Shown: positions 12,125-23,971, counted from the first letter of the stretch. The stretch is DNA of 64,000 bases from Cavia porcellus (GCF_034190915.1 NW_026947502.1:8649785-8713784), one strand, 5' to 3'. The notes: a model not told the origin generated them from the sequence alone. A program made the numbers and translations.

Positions 12125-13205
12125 ACCTGAATATTTCTATTAGAAATCTTTTTATACAAAACCAAAACTTCCGGGCTAATGGTTTGGCTGATTGTTGGTT
12201 TGGTGGGAGTATAGACTTGTGCATAATTACTACAGAAAGCAGTATCCTTATAAATTATATTGATTATATATGTTCATTGTGGGAAAGCAAATGGGAATAA
12301 AAGGACCCATCACTGCACAATACTGAGATAATCCTGTTAATTTGTTGTTACAGGTTCCTTTAGATTTTTCATTCATGTAGTGGAGGGTATTTTTATTATT
12401 TTATAAGACTGGGCTACAATGAATGCTCAGTATTAATCCTTCAATATTCACGTGCTATGGCATGAGCATCCTTCATGCCAACAGGTAAACATGCACACTA
12501 GTGCTTAAAAGCCTTGTGCAGTTCTTGGATATAATATTCCATAATATACTCAACAGAGTACTATTGGCAGAAGTCTAAGACAGCCATGTGCTTTTTATAG
12601 TGATATTCTTGAGCAAATACCATGCAATTTACTAAGCTCTAAAGTGGGGTGCTTTGATAAAAATAAAAGCTCTGAAGAACCTAAAATTACTGGCATCCAC
12701 TTGAAGTGAGCTCCACTTTTCAATCAGATTGAAACTAGGTCCCCTCAATCAGGTTGGATAGCTGAAGTTTCACCTTCTAAGGCCCCCAACATCCATCATG
12801 ATTTGGTGTCAAGTGTGACCAGCATGCTAACATATGAGTTCTCGGGTGAGTTTATTATCCAGTTTGGAATGAGACTTTACAAAATGGTGACATGGTTACT
12901 TTGGGTGCTACAGACTTCTCCACCACCTCCAAGAGAAGTCAGCACTGAATTTTCATCCGAAGGAAAGGAAGCCATCAATAAACCCTGAAAACCCCAGGCC
13001 TGCCCAGAGACAGTGACAGAATCAGAGTAGAGCCCGGAAGCCAAGTCCCCTGGACTTAGGAAAGGTCAGACTGCACTGGGCTGCTGCAAGGCTGGGATCA
13101 GAAAAGAATAATTCTAAAGAGATCACGGTAATGACTGCCAAACAATGGGCAGAGGAGGCAAAATAATGACTGTGGTATTTGGAAGAAAGAAAATAAATCT
13201 CTCCC
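12125..13205. other. AT-rich DNA, no gene seen
   Basis: 12190-12460 has an old-LINE feel (A/T-rich, no clear match). The rest shows no exon or confident repeat. Confidence 0.45.
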
Positions 13206-13210
13206 ACTGT

Positions 13211-13211
13211 A

Positions 13212-13243
<32 letters not shown>

Positions 13244-13252
13244 AAGAAAAAA
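13211..13252. repeat. A-rich / (GAAAA)n tract
   Basis: An 18-A run grades into GAAAA and AAAAAG units. Confidence 0.9.
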
Positions 13253-13524
13253 TTCTAGGAAATAGATTTGACAGGCAAATAATTTGGCAAATAATAGAAG
13301 CAAATTTCAAAGTGACCAGAAATTCCAAAAGCATTTTTTTCTTCCACTGCTATGATATTAAGGTGAGACAACAGGGTAGTTTGTAAAGTGACCTGAGGCT
13401 CTATTCTGGACGTGGTTTCAATCTTTTGATTTTCTGCAGGACTAAGAAGATTCTATTCTCTCCTAGGTTTTATTTCCTCTCCATTAAATAAGAAGGGGAA
13501 AGACATGATAGCACTCATCAAAGA

Positions 13525-13680
13525 TTCCAGCTCTGTCATTTACTAGCTGAATGATATTGGATCATTTCTTTAATCTCTCTGAGTCTCAATTTTCCAGTCT
13601 TTAAAAGAGAGATAAAAATATGTACCTTACAAGATTGCTCTGAATATTAAAATAAAATGAGAGACATAGAAAGCGTGGCC
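13525..13680 (+). mobile_element. MIR SINE
   Basis: Contains the MIR core and 3' pattern: 'ctctgtcatttactagctg', then 'ctctctgagtctcaattttcc', then a GAGA.TAAAA stretch and 'gattgctctgaatattaaa'. Confidence 0.85.
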
Positions 13681-13684
13681 AAGG

Positions 13685-14690
13685 ACCATGACACAGCGGA
13701 TGCTTTAGAATTGCGGGATTTGGCAGCTGTTAATTTTCTTTGTTCCTTTCCAGCACCAAAGTATTATTCTGTTGCAGGTGTGTGGTGGGGGTACATAGAT
13801 ATGCCAAGATATGCTCATCTCTCCCAAAGAGTTAAGAGTCCACTGTGGGGAGAAGATATGTAAACACAGCTGCTCTGGGAGATGGAACAGCGATGTGTAA
13901 TTGAAGCTCTCCAAGGGCAAGTGAGAGACTTCACAGTGGAGGCAGCCACCGGAGGCTTCACAAGATGAACAGGAATTTGTGGGGGCAAAGGGTAGGGATG
14001 GAAGTCATAGAAGCAGAAGTTAAGTGCAAACTACATGCATTGTTACTATATTACCTGAGCTCCTCCTGATGGACAGGTGCCGTAGTTAAGGTAGGAGATT
14101 CACAAATGGAGAGCCTGAAGGAGCACGGATTGCTAGGTGTTACCTCAGAGCTTCCGAGGCAGCAAGTTTAGTGTGGGAGCCAGGATCTGGATTCTCAGCC
14201 ACTCGCAAGTCACACTGAGACAGTGAGTAGGGAAACACTCTCGGAACACCATTGCTGTAGGCCAATGTGGCTGCTTTTTTTTTTTTTTTAGAGTTATTTA
14301 TACTTGCTTCAAAAGTAATGGAAAAAATTTTAAAAATTTAAAAAGAGTAATGTAAATATTTATCACATTTTACTTTGTATCTAACCCATTAAGAGACTAC
14401 AGGGTATATGCACAAATAAAATGCATAATACTGACTCTAGAAGTCCCCACACCTCATTAGCCTGGGAAGTCTTCAATTATTAATGCATGTGTTGGTTTGA
14501 CTTGCCCATGTGTGGCTTCTGCTCTCACCGCAGAGGCATGAAGGATTTATTGGAATGAATTAGAATGTTACTCATTAGAATAAGGTTAGCTCTTTCTCCA
14601 ATGCTTTTGTTTTCTTGGTCAGCAGGCCCGTGAGTCCTGAAGGATATTTCATTTTCACATGGCCCTTGATGTCCTTATTGCATCCTCAGT
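13685..14690. other. Unique DNA, no gene seen
   Basis: Holds a T run at 14275-14289. Otherwise no exon or clear repeat was recognised. Confidence 0.5.
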
Positions 14691-14695
14691 GTAGC

Positions 14696-14826
<131 letters not shown>

Positions 14827-15029
14827 GGTCCTATTACCAAAGTGTGCAGTAGTTTTTAAAGATGCAGCTTGCTTGGAATTTTGATTAGTGAGAAAGAACA
14901 GATACCTGTGCCAATACAGCCAGACGACTTCTATAAAATTGGAAATGGACTCTGGATCATCAGTACTGTGAGATCTTAGACATCTTCTCCCAACAATAGT
15001 CTTTACTGTATTTAGATCCCAATTTTTCA

Positions 15030-15165
15030 AGGCTTTCATTTCCTTTCCCTTCCCTCATCCTTCCTCCCTTCCTTTCTCTCTGTCTCCTTCTTTGCAGTAT
15101 AGGGGAACAAGACACGGCTTCTTGCATACTAGGCAAGGGCTCCAGTGCTAACCTGCGGGCCCCTC
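15030..15165 (-). mobile_element. Old ID-type SINE with pyrimidine-rich tail
   Basis: Read on the minus strand, 15090-15165 has the ID layout: a GGGGC start, 'cccttgcctagtatgcaaga' and a decayed B box. A purine-rich A/G tail follows it, seen on the plus strand as the C/T-rich 15030-15090. It is older than the copies at 41 and 59 kb. Confidence 0.6.
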
Positions 15166-15427
15166 CTCTTTCTTACAGATGACAGCCAAACCCCAGGCTT
15201 CCATCACCAGCTTCCTCCTGTGCCTATCTCCACTGTAACCCAGTTTTTCACACTGTCCTGTGCTCTTCACATACTCTTTTTAAAAATTCTTTGAGGAGCT
15301 GTTTTCCAGGACCCATGGTGCCCTTCTGTGATCATGATAAATATTAAAATGAAAGAGGAAGAGCAGCAGCATCTTCAGGCACAGGGCAGAGGGAGCCCAC
15401 CTTGCTTTCGCTGAGGCTGTCACTCAC

Positions 15428-15561
15428 TTTTCGCTGAAGAATTGCCACTTTGTCATTGTTTGCAGGAGCTCTGAGGATGAGGGTGAGCTCTTTGCGAGCA
15501 GATCGTCCTATTTTCTCTCTGGCAGAGATCCCAAACCACTGTTCCGTCGACCGTATCCATA
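15428..15561 (-). CDS. Candidate internal coding exon, gene unknown
   Basis: I do not recognise the protein. On the minus strand the segment is 134 nt. It starts after a TATACAG acceptor preceded by an eight-to-nine T pyrimidine tract and ends at GTGAGT, a consensus 5' splice site. Only one frame is open across it (the other two hit stops). It encodes about 44 residues with an ordinary, charged, protein-like composition, including STEQWFGISAREKIG and further on ARKELTLILRAP and NNDKVAILQRK. The implied phases are 1 at the acceptor and 0 at the donor. It holds several CpGs (TCGACG, CGATCTGCTCGC) in an otherwise CpG-poor window, as expected for constrained sequence. The 85-codon frame that surrounds it (15344-15601) reads into both presumed introns. 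No neighbouring exon was recognised, so this may be one exon of a long-intron gene read from right to left. A decayed pseudogene fragment is the alternative. Confidence 0.6.
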
Positions 15562-15909
15562 CTGTATAACATAAATTGTTGTTTTTAAAAAAAAATTGCA
15601 TCTGTGATCAGCATTACAAAAAATAGTAATGATTTCCATAAAAATTCAGGTTTTTAACTTGATGAAAATCAGAAGATCTGCCCTCTCTGAACACCGGTGA
15701 AGGGCACCTCTGAGGAAATTCAGGGCCACTCACCTCTTTCCTGCAGGGCTCCTGCCCTAGGCTGGCTCTGCACACTCCTGCTGGGGTTGGTCCACTGTGT
15801 TGCCTGCATGGCTACTTAACCGTTTGCATTCGTAACTTATTTCTGATTTTCCTAACAAGTTCACAGACCTACACAGCTTAGGAGCCAGAGAGGTTTCTTG
15901 GATCAGGGA

Positions 15910-16055
15910 CTTCAAACATTGCTGTATATCAAAACTAACCTGGCAGCTTCTACAAAGCCCTATGCCCAAACTCCATCCAGTGCCAATTAAATATCAGTCT
16001 TCACATTGGACCCACAATGAGTATTTTTTCATAGTTCCTTAGATGATTCCATTAT
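15910..16055 (+). mobile_element. MER5-like hAT DNA transposon relic
   Basis: 'atatcaaaactaacctggca', 'gcccaaactccatccag' and 'aaatatcagtctt' follow the MER5A order ('atcagaatcacctgg', 'gccccacccccag', 'gattcag'). Confidence 0.55.
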
Positions 16056-16104
16056 AGACATATTAGAGAAGCAAGACCTTGGAAGAGATCTGCTTAAAAT
16101 GTAT

Positions 16105-16230
16105 TGTGCATGTAAGTAAATTACTTGGGAATCTTGTGAAATGCCAGATTCGGATTCAGCAGAAGCCCAGGGTTCTACATTTCTTACAAAGCTAATACTG
16201 TTTCTCCTACATTTCCCACCACAAAAGCTT
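16105..16230 (+). mobile_element. MER5-like hAT relic (second copy)
   Basis: 'aattacttgggaatcttgtg', 'ccagattcggattcagcaga' and 'ttctacatttcttacaaagc' fit the MER5A order. It lies directly after another MER5-like relic. Confidence 0.6.
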
Positions 16231-16404
16231 CAAGATATTTTGGTCTGGTCTGGTGCACAGGTTTAAAATACTTTCCTTATTAAGTGTCTAAGCTTAGAAA
16301 GAATTATCTATTCATTTTTAAAAATTACTTTAAAAAATGGCAGCAGTGTCAAGTGGTTATTTTTATAAGTTTTTGTTTCATTTGTTTAAAGAGAAAAAAC
16401 AATA

Positions 16405-16560
16405 ATATAGAGTTTCAAACAAGCTAATAGGGGATTAGAATTAGTTAATATTTTGCATATGGTTATCCTCAAAGTAGTTGTCAAGTTACAAGATATAGGC
16501 ATGAAAAATTGATCAAACAATATAAACACAAACCATTCTTTTAAATGAACCAATAGAAAT
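16405..16560 (+). repeat. Single copy of the repeat unit seen at 22-23 kb
   Basis: 'agtttcaaacaagctaatag' and 'aaagtagttgtcaagttaca' match units in the array at 22040-23375 (compare near 22051, 22117 and 23200). The family is not recognised. It sits just upstream of L1 fragments, so it may be part of an L1 untranslated region. Confidence 0.6.
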
Positions 16561-16589
16561 TAGTGGTATAATTGTCTTAGGCAGTATCT

Positions 16590-16611
16590 TTGTGTGTGTG
16601 TGTGTGTGTGT
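16590..16611. repeat. (TG)n
   Basis: A short pure TG run followed by a T/C-rich stretch to about 16700. Confidence 0.9.
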
Positions 16612-16794
16612 CTGTGGTCTGTGTATACACTTTTTTCTCTTCCTTCGTTTCTTTTTTTCTTTTTTCTCTTCCTTCTTTTCTCCTTTTCCCCATCCCAGTT
16701 GTTCTTTCCTTTTAAAGCAGTTTCTTCCCTTTCACATTATCTACTGTACATTTTGGACCTCATTTTTTCTCAGTTTCTTACACAAAGGAGACAA

Positions 16795-16920
16795 TGTTAT
16801 GTTTACCCATCCAAGTCTGATTTATTTCACTTATGAGTATGGTCTCACTTTGCATACCTTTACCTATAAAAGCTTTGAGTTTATCCTTATTTGTAGCTGA
16901 GCAATACTCCATTCATGATT
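16795..16920 (-). mobile_element. LINE-1 3' end fragment, reverse
   Basis: 'tctgatttatttcacttatg' and 'tagctgagcaatactccatt' are the reverse strand of the L1 region near the ORF2 end ('aatggaatactactcagcca', 'aagtgaaataagccag'). Confidence 0.75.
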
Positions 16921-16924
16921 TAAA

Positions 16925-17115
16925 AAAAACATACAGAAAATCAATGGTCTTTACCTTAATCTGATAAAAGTCACTTATGACAAACCAACAGCCAACATCA
17001 TACTAAATGGACAAAAACTGAAAGCTTTCACTCGAAAATCAGGATTTCACTCTAAAATCAGGAACAAGATAAGGATGTCCACTACCACCACTCCTATCCA
17101 GGATAGTTCTGGAAA
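16925..17115 (+). mobile_element. LINE-1 ORF2 reverse-transcriptase fragment
   Basis: 'gacaaaccaacagccaacat' and 'aaatggacaaaaactgaaag' match the L1 ORF2 region just before the RT active site. It is interrupted by a local duplication ('aaaatcaggatttcactct') and frame breaks, so it is dead. Confidence 0.85.
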
Positions 17116-17319
17116 GACAGCTTTTTAATCCCCCTCATTTATTTACATTACAGTATGCCCTCATCGCTGAGTAATGAAGGGGTAGGACTTCAGCCAATGG
17201 GATATTATTCTACCAGCACTCTACCCTTAAGATTCCCAGCTTTGGTTTCCAGTGGCATTGAGTGTGGTGTGGATTACAAAACAGTTCTTTACCCCCTCCG
17301 CAGCCATGGTTCAAGATCG

Positions 17320-17405
17320 CATAATATTTTTAGTATACTCTTGCAATGCATGATTGCACTCATGTGGAGAACTGGTACATGTATATAACAATCTTAATTC
17401 TTTTA
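17320..17405 (+). mobile_element. LINE-1 3' fragment, forward
   Basis: 'gcatgattgcactcatgtgg' matches the L1 motif that follows the conserved 'aaatac' near the ORF2 end. It lies downstream of an ORF2 fragment of the same orientation, so both may derive from one deleted L1. Confidence 0.65.
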
Positions 17406-17559
17406 CATCTTCCTTTCAACTTGGTCCATCAAGATCATATAACTATAAATCAAAAGAGCTGATATGCTGAGAAACAAGTTGCCTTTGGGGCTGGCTGTTT
17501 CTCTGAGCTGAAGAAGTCAGCATGGTGAATTCATTCTGCTAAGTCTATCATCCTCAGAG

Positions 17560-17720
17560 CGCTACCAAAGGACAGTGTGCGGGAGAATCTTGTGAGAGTT
17601 GAGTTAATGTGCATTCCCATGCTCCACTTCCAAAGATTCTGAGCCAGCACGGGTGGGACTCAGGATGTGGCATTTTTAGGAAAACTCATTTGGATGATTT
17701 TAATGCATACAGAGAACCAG
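17560..17720 (+). mobile_element. MER5-like hAT relic
   Basis: 'gcattcccatgctccacttc', 'gattctgagccagcacggg' and 'gtggcatttttaggaaaact' follow the MER5A order. Confidence 0.6.
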
Positions 17721-17724
17721 ATGG

Positions 17725-18810
17725 AGAGAAATATGATACGTAGGTAAACATCCTTCCTTCCTTATTCAAGAGAGTGCCTGTTTCCTTCTGAGTCAACACT
17801 GCAGCCTAGGAATCAGCTGACACCAGGACTGTATCAGACATCTGACTTCAGTAGGAGGCATCTTGTTGAATTATGGCAGGGATCACACAGGATCGCTTTT
17901 GCTACTAGGATACGCATCTCGGGACTGCCATGTCTCAGCCATCTTTAGCATACGCCACCCTGGAATCTGTCCTAATGTACATATTATAGGAAAACATGAA
18001 ATGGTCAATATTTCTGTCTTTAGCTATTGAGATCTCACTACAGCAGTGTTCAGCAACTGTGAAAATCCAAATTTTAAAAAATCAGATCATTGCATTAACA
18101 TAGAAGCTTCCCCTTTCTGCCCTCCTGTACTGGATTCTGATATGTTTGAAGATGCTCCTATATTGGGTATCACTAAATTCAAGGAGCAAATTTGTGTACA
18201 GAAATAAAGAGAATTTTGAGGCACATTACTTTTGAAGATAAGTTCTTTAAAAATAATAGATATGCACAAAGTTTTTACAACTTGTAGCGTTTAGCTATTC
18301 AGGTGCTAGCACAGCTCCAGCTGCACTGGAGAGACACTGTGTGTGCTGTGTGATTGTAATGGCCCCTCCTCCAGAAGGTTCTTACCCTTCCCTGTGCCTA
18401 CTGAAACTACTGAAACTCACTATCACAAGGCAGAGGCCAAGGAGAACATCACAGAGGAAGGCAGCTGGGCACCAGTGTGTGGTCTGGGAAGCCCAGGGCA
18501 GGAAGCAATTAATTGGTCTCTAGATGCAGCGACTGATCAGGAGGTTGCAGTGCATCTGAATGGATCTGACCGGGCTGTAGTTTCAGCCCACCTGATGGAC
18601 TGCTGCGGGGGACTCAGGTGTATAATTCAGCAACTTGGTAACTCTTCCCCAGCTAAGCATCATCTCATTTGATCCAAAAGGAAAGAGACTGAAATTGCCC
18701 CATTTGACAACTAAGTTACAAGTTAGCCTTTTTGATAAACAAGAAACTTCGATATATAGAAAGTGAAAATAGAAGCTGGAATGCTAATATTGATGATGGT
18801 GGCATTTAGA
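17725..18810. other. Unique DNA, no gene seen
   Basis: No confident repeat or exon. The 109-codon plus frame at 18343-18672 has no recognised domain or splice context. Confidence 0.5.
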
Positions 18811-18819
18811 GCAGCAGGT

Positions 18820-18965
18820 ACTGCCACTAATTAAGAAATTACAGCGTGCTGGGCACATGTGTTATCCCATTTAACTCTCACACTAACCTTGGTGGACGCA
18901 GGCATCCTAGATTTTCCCATTTTACTTACAGCTATTCCGTGGCCCGCCCATGGTGATGCAAGCTG
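18820..18965 (-). mobile_element. MIR SINE
   Basis: 'cgtgctgggcacatgtgtta', 'tttaactctcacactaacct' and 'ttcccattttacttac' are the reverse MIR 3' half. Confidence 0.7.
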
Positions 18966-19064
18966 TACATTTCCTGTGTGAGCCCTTGTCACAGCTCCTT
19001 TTTTCACTGTTGAACAAGACAGTACCTCAGGAACTACTCTTGATCTGTGTCTCTTCTTTTTGAT

Positions 19065-19170
19065 TTTCTAAAACAGAGTTTTATTGTGTTGCACCAGCAG
19101 CCCTTGGGCTCACGATCCTCCAGCCTCAGCCTCCTAGTAGCTGGGATCACAGACCCAGCAGCATACAATT
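19065..19170 (-). mobile_element. 7SL-derived B1-like SINE
   Basis: Reverse-strand B1/Alu-like text: 'gggctcacgatcctccagcc', 'tcagcctcctagtagctggg' and 'atcacagaccc'. Confidence 0.8.
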
Positions 19171-19734
19171 CATTCTTGATCTTCATACAATGAGAGAGTT
19201 GCAGTTTAGGTTCAACTATTTCTCATCCACTTGTGAACTAGAAATTAGGGCTCAGAGCCCACTGGTTACCTGAAAAGTTCACTCTTTCCCACTGCTTATC
19301 CAGTTTAGGACAGTTCTCCTGGCTCCTGTCCATTCCAGTGATCCCAGAAGATCCCACAACTAAACATTCCCTGGGGCCTTTGTAATCTACTGGGAATATA
19401 CTCCAGAGACCAAGACTCCAGATAAAATTCCAGATCTCCAAGGCCATAAGTCTGTTTTATTTTCTAAGCTCGGATACCTTCAACACCAGAAATAGTATCT
19501 AGAATGCAGTAAGCGTGCCATTAGTATTTGTTGCCAAGAATGGAGATCACTAGGAAGAGATGTGATCTTGGAGGCAGCATGTATTGTCTTGGCTCCCCAG
19601 TTCTAGTTTTGAAATATGAAGGATGGTCTAGATGCTCCAGGAGGTTCTTCTACTGTAAAACTCAGTTAACTCTGGAGCATAAATTGTCCATCTGAAGTTG
19701 AACATTGGTTCAAGCACTCTCAGTAACCCTATAT

Positions 19735-20340
19735 CGAATATCTTTACATTTTTACTTAGTTTAATTTACATATGGTAAGATTCATTCTTAACACACAGGT
19801 CTATGAATTTAGACTATATATAATCATGTAACTATCGCCATAATCAAGATGTAGAATATTTTAATTAAACCAAAGTGGTACACAGTTACAATCAATTCTC
19901 TCATCCCAACCCTACCTTCTAACAACCAGGGATTCATTTTCTGTTTCTGTAATTTTGCCCATCCCAGAATGTCACACAAGTGAAGTCACACCAGATATAG
20001 CATTTTCAATCCAGCTTATTTTATCTGGATTCATTTTGAAATCCATTCACAATGTCATGTGCATTATTAGTTTGTTTCTTTTTCCTCCTAAGTAAACCTT
20101 CCATTGTATGGATGAACCGGAATGTGTTCACCCATTCCCCAGCTGATGAACATTTCAGTTGGATTCAATTCTGGGTAATTATGAATGAAGCTGTTACAAA
20201 TATTCATGAATAGGTTTTCTGTGAATGTATGCCCCCATTTCTCTTGGGTAAGTATTGTAGGGAGTGAGTTTATATAGATGTATTGAGGGATATGTATGTG
20301 TGCATTCTTTCTAAGATGATCATTTTGTTAAATTCCCAAA
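19735..20340 (-). mobile_element. Ancient LINE-1 (L1M type) 3' region
   Basis: 'ttaatttacatatggtaaga', 'atcgccataatcaagatgta', 'catcccagaatgtcac' and 'ttccattgtatggatgaacc' through 'tgaatgaagctgttacaaat' follow the reverse strand of an old L1 3' end. Confidence 0.85.
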
Positions 20341-20344
20341 ACGG

Positions 20345-21165
20345 TCCATGGTTCACAAAAGGTTAAGACCCATTGATCTTATTGCTGCTTCCTCTGACTT
20401 GGGTTGAGTTCCTCAAGTTTAGTGGCCTGGGTTTTCAAACTGAGAAACATCCTGCCTTGGTAAATAGCTATTGTATCAGGACTGAGCTGCTTTCCATAGT
20501 CTAGTATTTCACTGTGTAACCAGCCAGTCTTCTTCTCCTCTCCAGGATCTTGTCTGCCCTATTGGTAACCAGTATGATGGTTGCGCTCCGTGGCTCCATT
20601 CTGTGTTTCCCAGGCAACACAATACAAGCTTCCTCTCCACTGGAGCTTTGGCTCAGATGCTGTCCTCAGCCCCTCCAAGGACCCATCACTCAGGCCTGCC
20701 CTGCTTCCTTCCTGCAGTGCGTGAACCTCTCCAGCCACTGCTCTCATTGTTGTCATTATTTGCTGCTTTGTCTCTGCCTGGGAGGAGGCCTGTCAGGGGT
20801 GATATTTATCAAGATGTGGCAAACTAGAACAGGGCACTAAATTTCCAGTCCTGGTTTTGCTAACCAAGGCACACCTCACTCAGGCAAATCATATCAACCT
20901 TATTTAAAACACAGAGCAGCTTTCTAACATTTTGAGGATAAAGCCCCAAAACCTTTACAGAATAAGACTTAAAACAGGCTAGGCTTAGCTTGTTTCCACC
21001 CTCTACTTCCTCCCTGTGCTTTGCACTGTCACCCCGCTCTTCGATTTTTAATCGTTTTGACATACCCTGTTATCTCTATTGGTGCTTATGCTGAAAAAGC
21101 TTTCTTTATACAACCCTAGACCACCAGCCCCCACCACCACCACCAGATAATGCTTGCTTATTTCT
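20345..21165. other. Unique DNA, no gene seen
   Basis: Contains a short CCACCA run at 21121-21146. A 96-codon plus frame at 20550-20840 and its antisense shadow have no recognised domain. Confidence 0.5.
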
Positions 21166-21174
21166 CTGCTGTTA

Positions 21175-21400
21175 GCTCACACAGCACCTCCTCAGGGAAG
21201 CTGCCTGGGCCTGTGTTGTGCATTCCCATTTCCTCTACTTAACAGCACTATCCTGGTAGAAAAGTAACATTTGTTTGTACGGACATTTGACTAATGCCTG
21301 TCAGTCTCCCAAGCCTGTAACCTCCATGAAGGTAGAGGTTGAGGTTCATTCACATGTGTATGGCTGGTGCCTTAGCATTCATAAATGTTTGCTCAACCCA
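21175..21400 (+). mobile_element. LINE L2 3' end
   Basis: 'cctcctcagggaagctgcct', 'taacctccatgaaggtagag' and 'gcattcataaatgtttgctc' ending in 'aacccatgaa' are the forward L2 3' signature. Confidence 0.8.
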
Positions 21401-21424
21401 TGAAATAGGTATTAATAATCTCTG

Positions 21425-21625
21425 ATCTGTAGCTATCTGAACTGTGTGCCCACACCATTCTAATGTCCTCCCTGGGTTTGTCTGTGCACAGCCCTGTGAC
21501 ATACAGACAATTGCCATCGTTCTTTTGAAGCAGAGGAAACCAAGGCACAGGGACCTTAGTGCTGTGTTCAAGTTCACATGACTAGGAAACGACAAAGCTG
21601 GGGCAAATCCATTGCAACTGTCTCC
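21425..21625 (-). mobile_element. MIR SINE
   Basis: 'gcagaggaaaccaaggcaca', 'caagttcacatgactaggaa' and 'acaaagctggggcaaatcc' are the reverse MIR core. Confidence 0.8.
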
Positions 21626-22039
21626 AGAGTCCGTGTTACTGACCCTTGCTGCCGCCTCTCACTCCAGACCATCCTGTGTGGTCATGAAATAAAGGATGCA
21701 CCAACAGTGTGGTGACACAATCTCTGCTGGGTTATTTGAACTGAAACCTCACACTGGCTTTGGATGGTAGCATCACTGCCTGCTACAGCTCTCTGCCCTA
21801 GGGTGCAGACTTAGTCCAACAAGTGGTTTCCAAAGGCTTCTCAGGAACTCATCATTGCCCGCACTGATGGGCATGCACTCTTTGGGGAAGCTGCTAGATG
21901 GTGGGTCCTCTGCCACCCACTGCACAGCTCCCAGTGGCTCTGCTCCAAACGGGTGCTTATGGGAGATTCCACAGAAACTTTGGACAAAGGCTGTGAATGT
22001 TCAGGGTTTTTTTTTTTATTTAAAGAAAAGAAAAAGAGG

Positions 22040-23375
22040 GTAGAAATAATACAGAATTTCAGAAAAATAAACAGTAAGAAGTCACTAGTTGATAAGTTAC
22101 ATATTTTCATCTTAGAAATAGTTGTTCAAGTTACAAAATTAAAGCATACAAAGTGATATTCAAATAATGACACTGCAAACAGTTCTGCTCAATGATCCAA
22201 CAAAAACTTAGTAATATGGTTGTCAGTCCTATATACTTGTTTATCTTAAAGAGGGTGAGATTAAACCTGTCAAAATAGAACGAAACAGTTCATAAGGACA
22301 CAATTTTAAAAAACACAGATTTCTAAGCAAGTCCACTGGAGATCTTCACTGTCTTATCTTATTGTCTCTAGTTTTCTTACAAATAGTTGTCCCCATCTTC
22401 ACACATGTTGAATATATACTGAACATGATAGAACTAATCAAATCATTACAGGATGATGAAGGCTTTTTAGGACTTCAAGATCTGATTTTGGGGAAGTCAA
22501 TAATGACTACCATAATGTGTCTCATTCTCTTCGAAGTAGTTGTCTTTATCTTTACATATGCTGAAATTGAACGTAAGAGACTAAGACTAATATCACTCTA
22601 ACCAGTGAATAATAGTATTGCTAGATTTTATATCATAATGCTACAGAATTAGCATTGGGTTTCTTAGTGTCTCTTCTTCAGAGTATCTCTTCATTACATT
22701 GTGTATTATATAATCTGTTCCTGTAAACTGTTTAGAAATTCTACACATGTGTGACTCTCTACATGTATATCTATCCTTTCTGTATTTTAGGGAAAAACAG
22801 ATCAAAACAAGACAACAAAACAAATTCCTAGAAAAATATGAAATGAAAAAGACATATATGACAATATTAGGTAATCTACAGTAGTTACTATGCTTTCTCC
22901 TGTTATTTTCCAATAGAATTGTCCACATCATCAGGTATTATATAGTTAAGCATAGCATTACATAGCTATTTTTATAAAAAAAAAATCTTTGGGGACATTG
23001 TAGGACTTGAAAGCAGTTAATAATCAAACTGGAATGGATATCTTTTACATCTTGTCATCTTCAGAGTAGTTGTCTCTACTCTTAGATTTGATACTATCAA
23101 TCATACCAAATTCAAATAAAATCAAGTCGAGGCAAAATAGCGATCTAACAAACCAGCTTCAAATAAGATCCGTCATAGTAAGACAATGTAAGTAATACAG
23201 GGTTTCAGTTCAAGTTAATAGGAAATTAAGGATAGTTACCATCATATAATCTGTTATTTTTGGGTTAGCTGTCTGTGCCCTCAAATCTCATATGAGTAGA
23301 CAGACCGGAACAAAATATAATCAAACTAAACAGAGCGATAAGACTTTAAATCCTGATACACTTATAATAATGTCC
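22040..23375. repeat. Decayed tandem array of about 150-200 bp units
   Basis: An 'agtagttgtc'-like core followed by 'tctttacatatg'-like text recurs at about 22117, 22384, 22536, 23064 and 23263, with weaker copies near 22680 and 22914. Units also share 'ttttaggacttcaag' (22467 and 23000) and 'ggtttcag...aagttaatagg' (22051 and 23200). The 79-codon frame at 22362-22601 carries two protein-level copies (IVVPIFTHVE, VVVFIFTYAE) 51 residues apart. A further copy lies at 16405-16560. I do not know the family. It is next to a minus-strand L1, so an L1 untranslated region is one possibility. Confidence 0.6.
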
Positions 23376-23969
23376 TCTGCCTTCCTTTTTTTAGGCAGTT
23401 CCTCACCTTTCCCCTTCTCAGGATGCTTTGTATATTTTGGGTCCCACTAGCTCCTGTAGTTTTTAGACTAGGGGGTCAACCTGTTATCTATCTGAGTGTT
23501 GCTGAACCTTTTTATTCCTGAATTTAATCTTGAGCTGTACTCCTTTACTTACTAAAGCCACAAAGGTTTTCCTTCCTTCTAGCTGTGTAATTCTACACTG
23601 CACAAAAGTGTCATAACTTTCCAACCTACCTGTGGTTGCTAGACAAGTTGTCCCTATTTCTCTCTGGTTTCCTGTCACATAAAGCATATTTTCTCATCTT
23701 TGGCTTTCAGTTTGTTAACCCTCTTTCACATTGAGTGTATTTCCTATTCAGAGCCTCTCAATGGATCCTGCCTCCTAATCTACTCTGCCTATGTTTCTTT
23801 TTTGTTAGTGTATCAAGGTTATCTACATTAAAAACTATAGCTTACCATCTCTGCCTCATCTCTTCTATGCTATTTTTCCACTATTATTTGTCCACTTTAC
23901 TCCTTCATTCCACTCTCTGCCCCGTTCATTGAGGCCTCTCTGCCACTGTTGCTGGAATCTTGGTATTTT

Positions 23970-23971
<2 letters not shown>

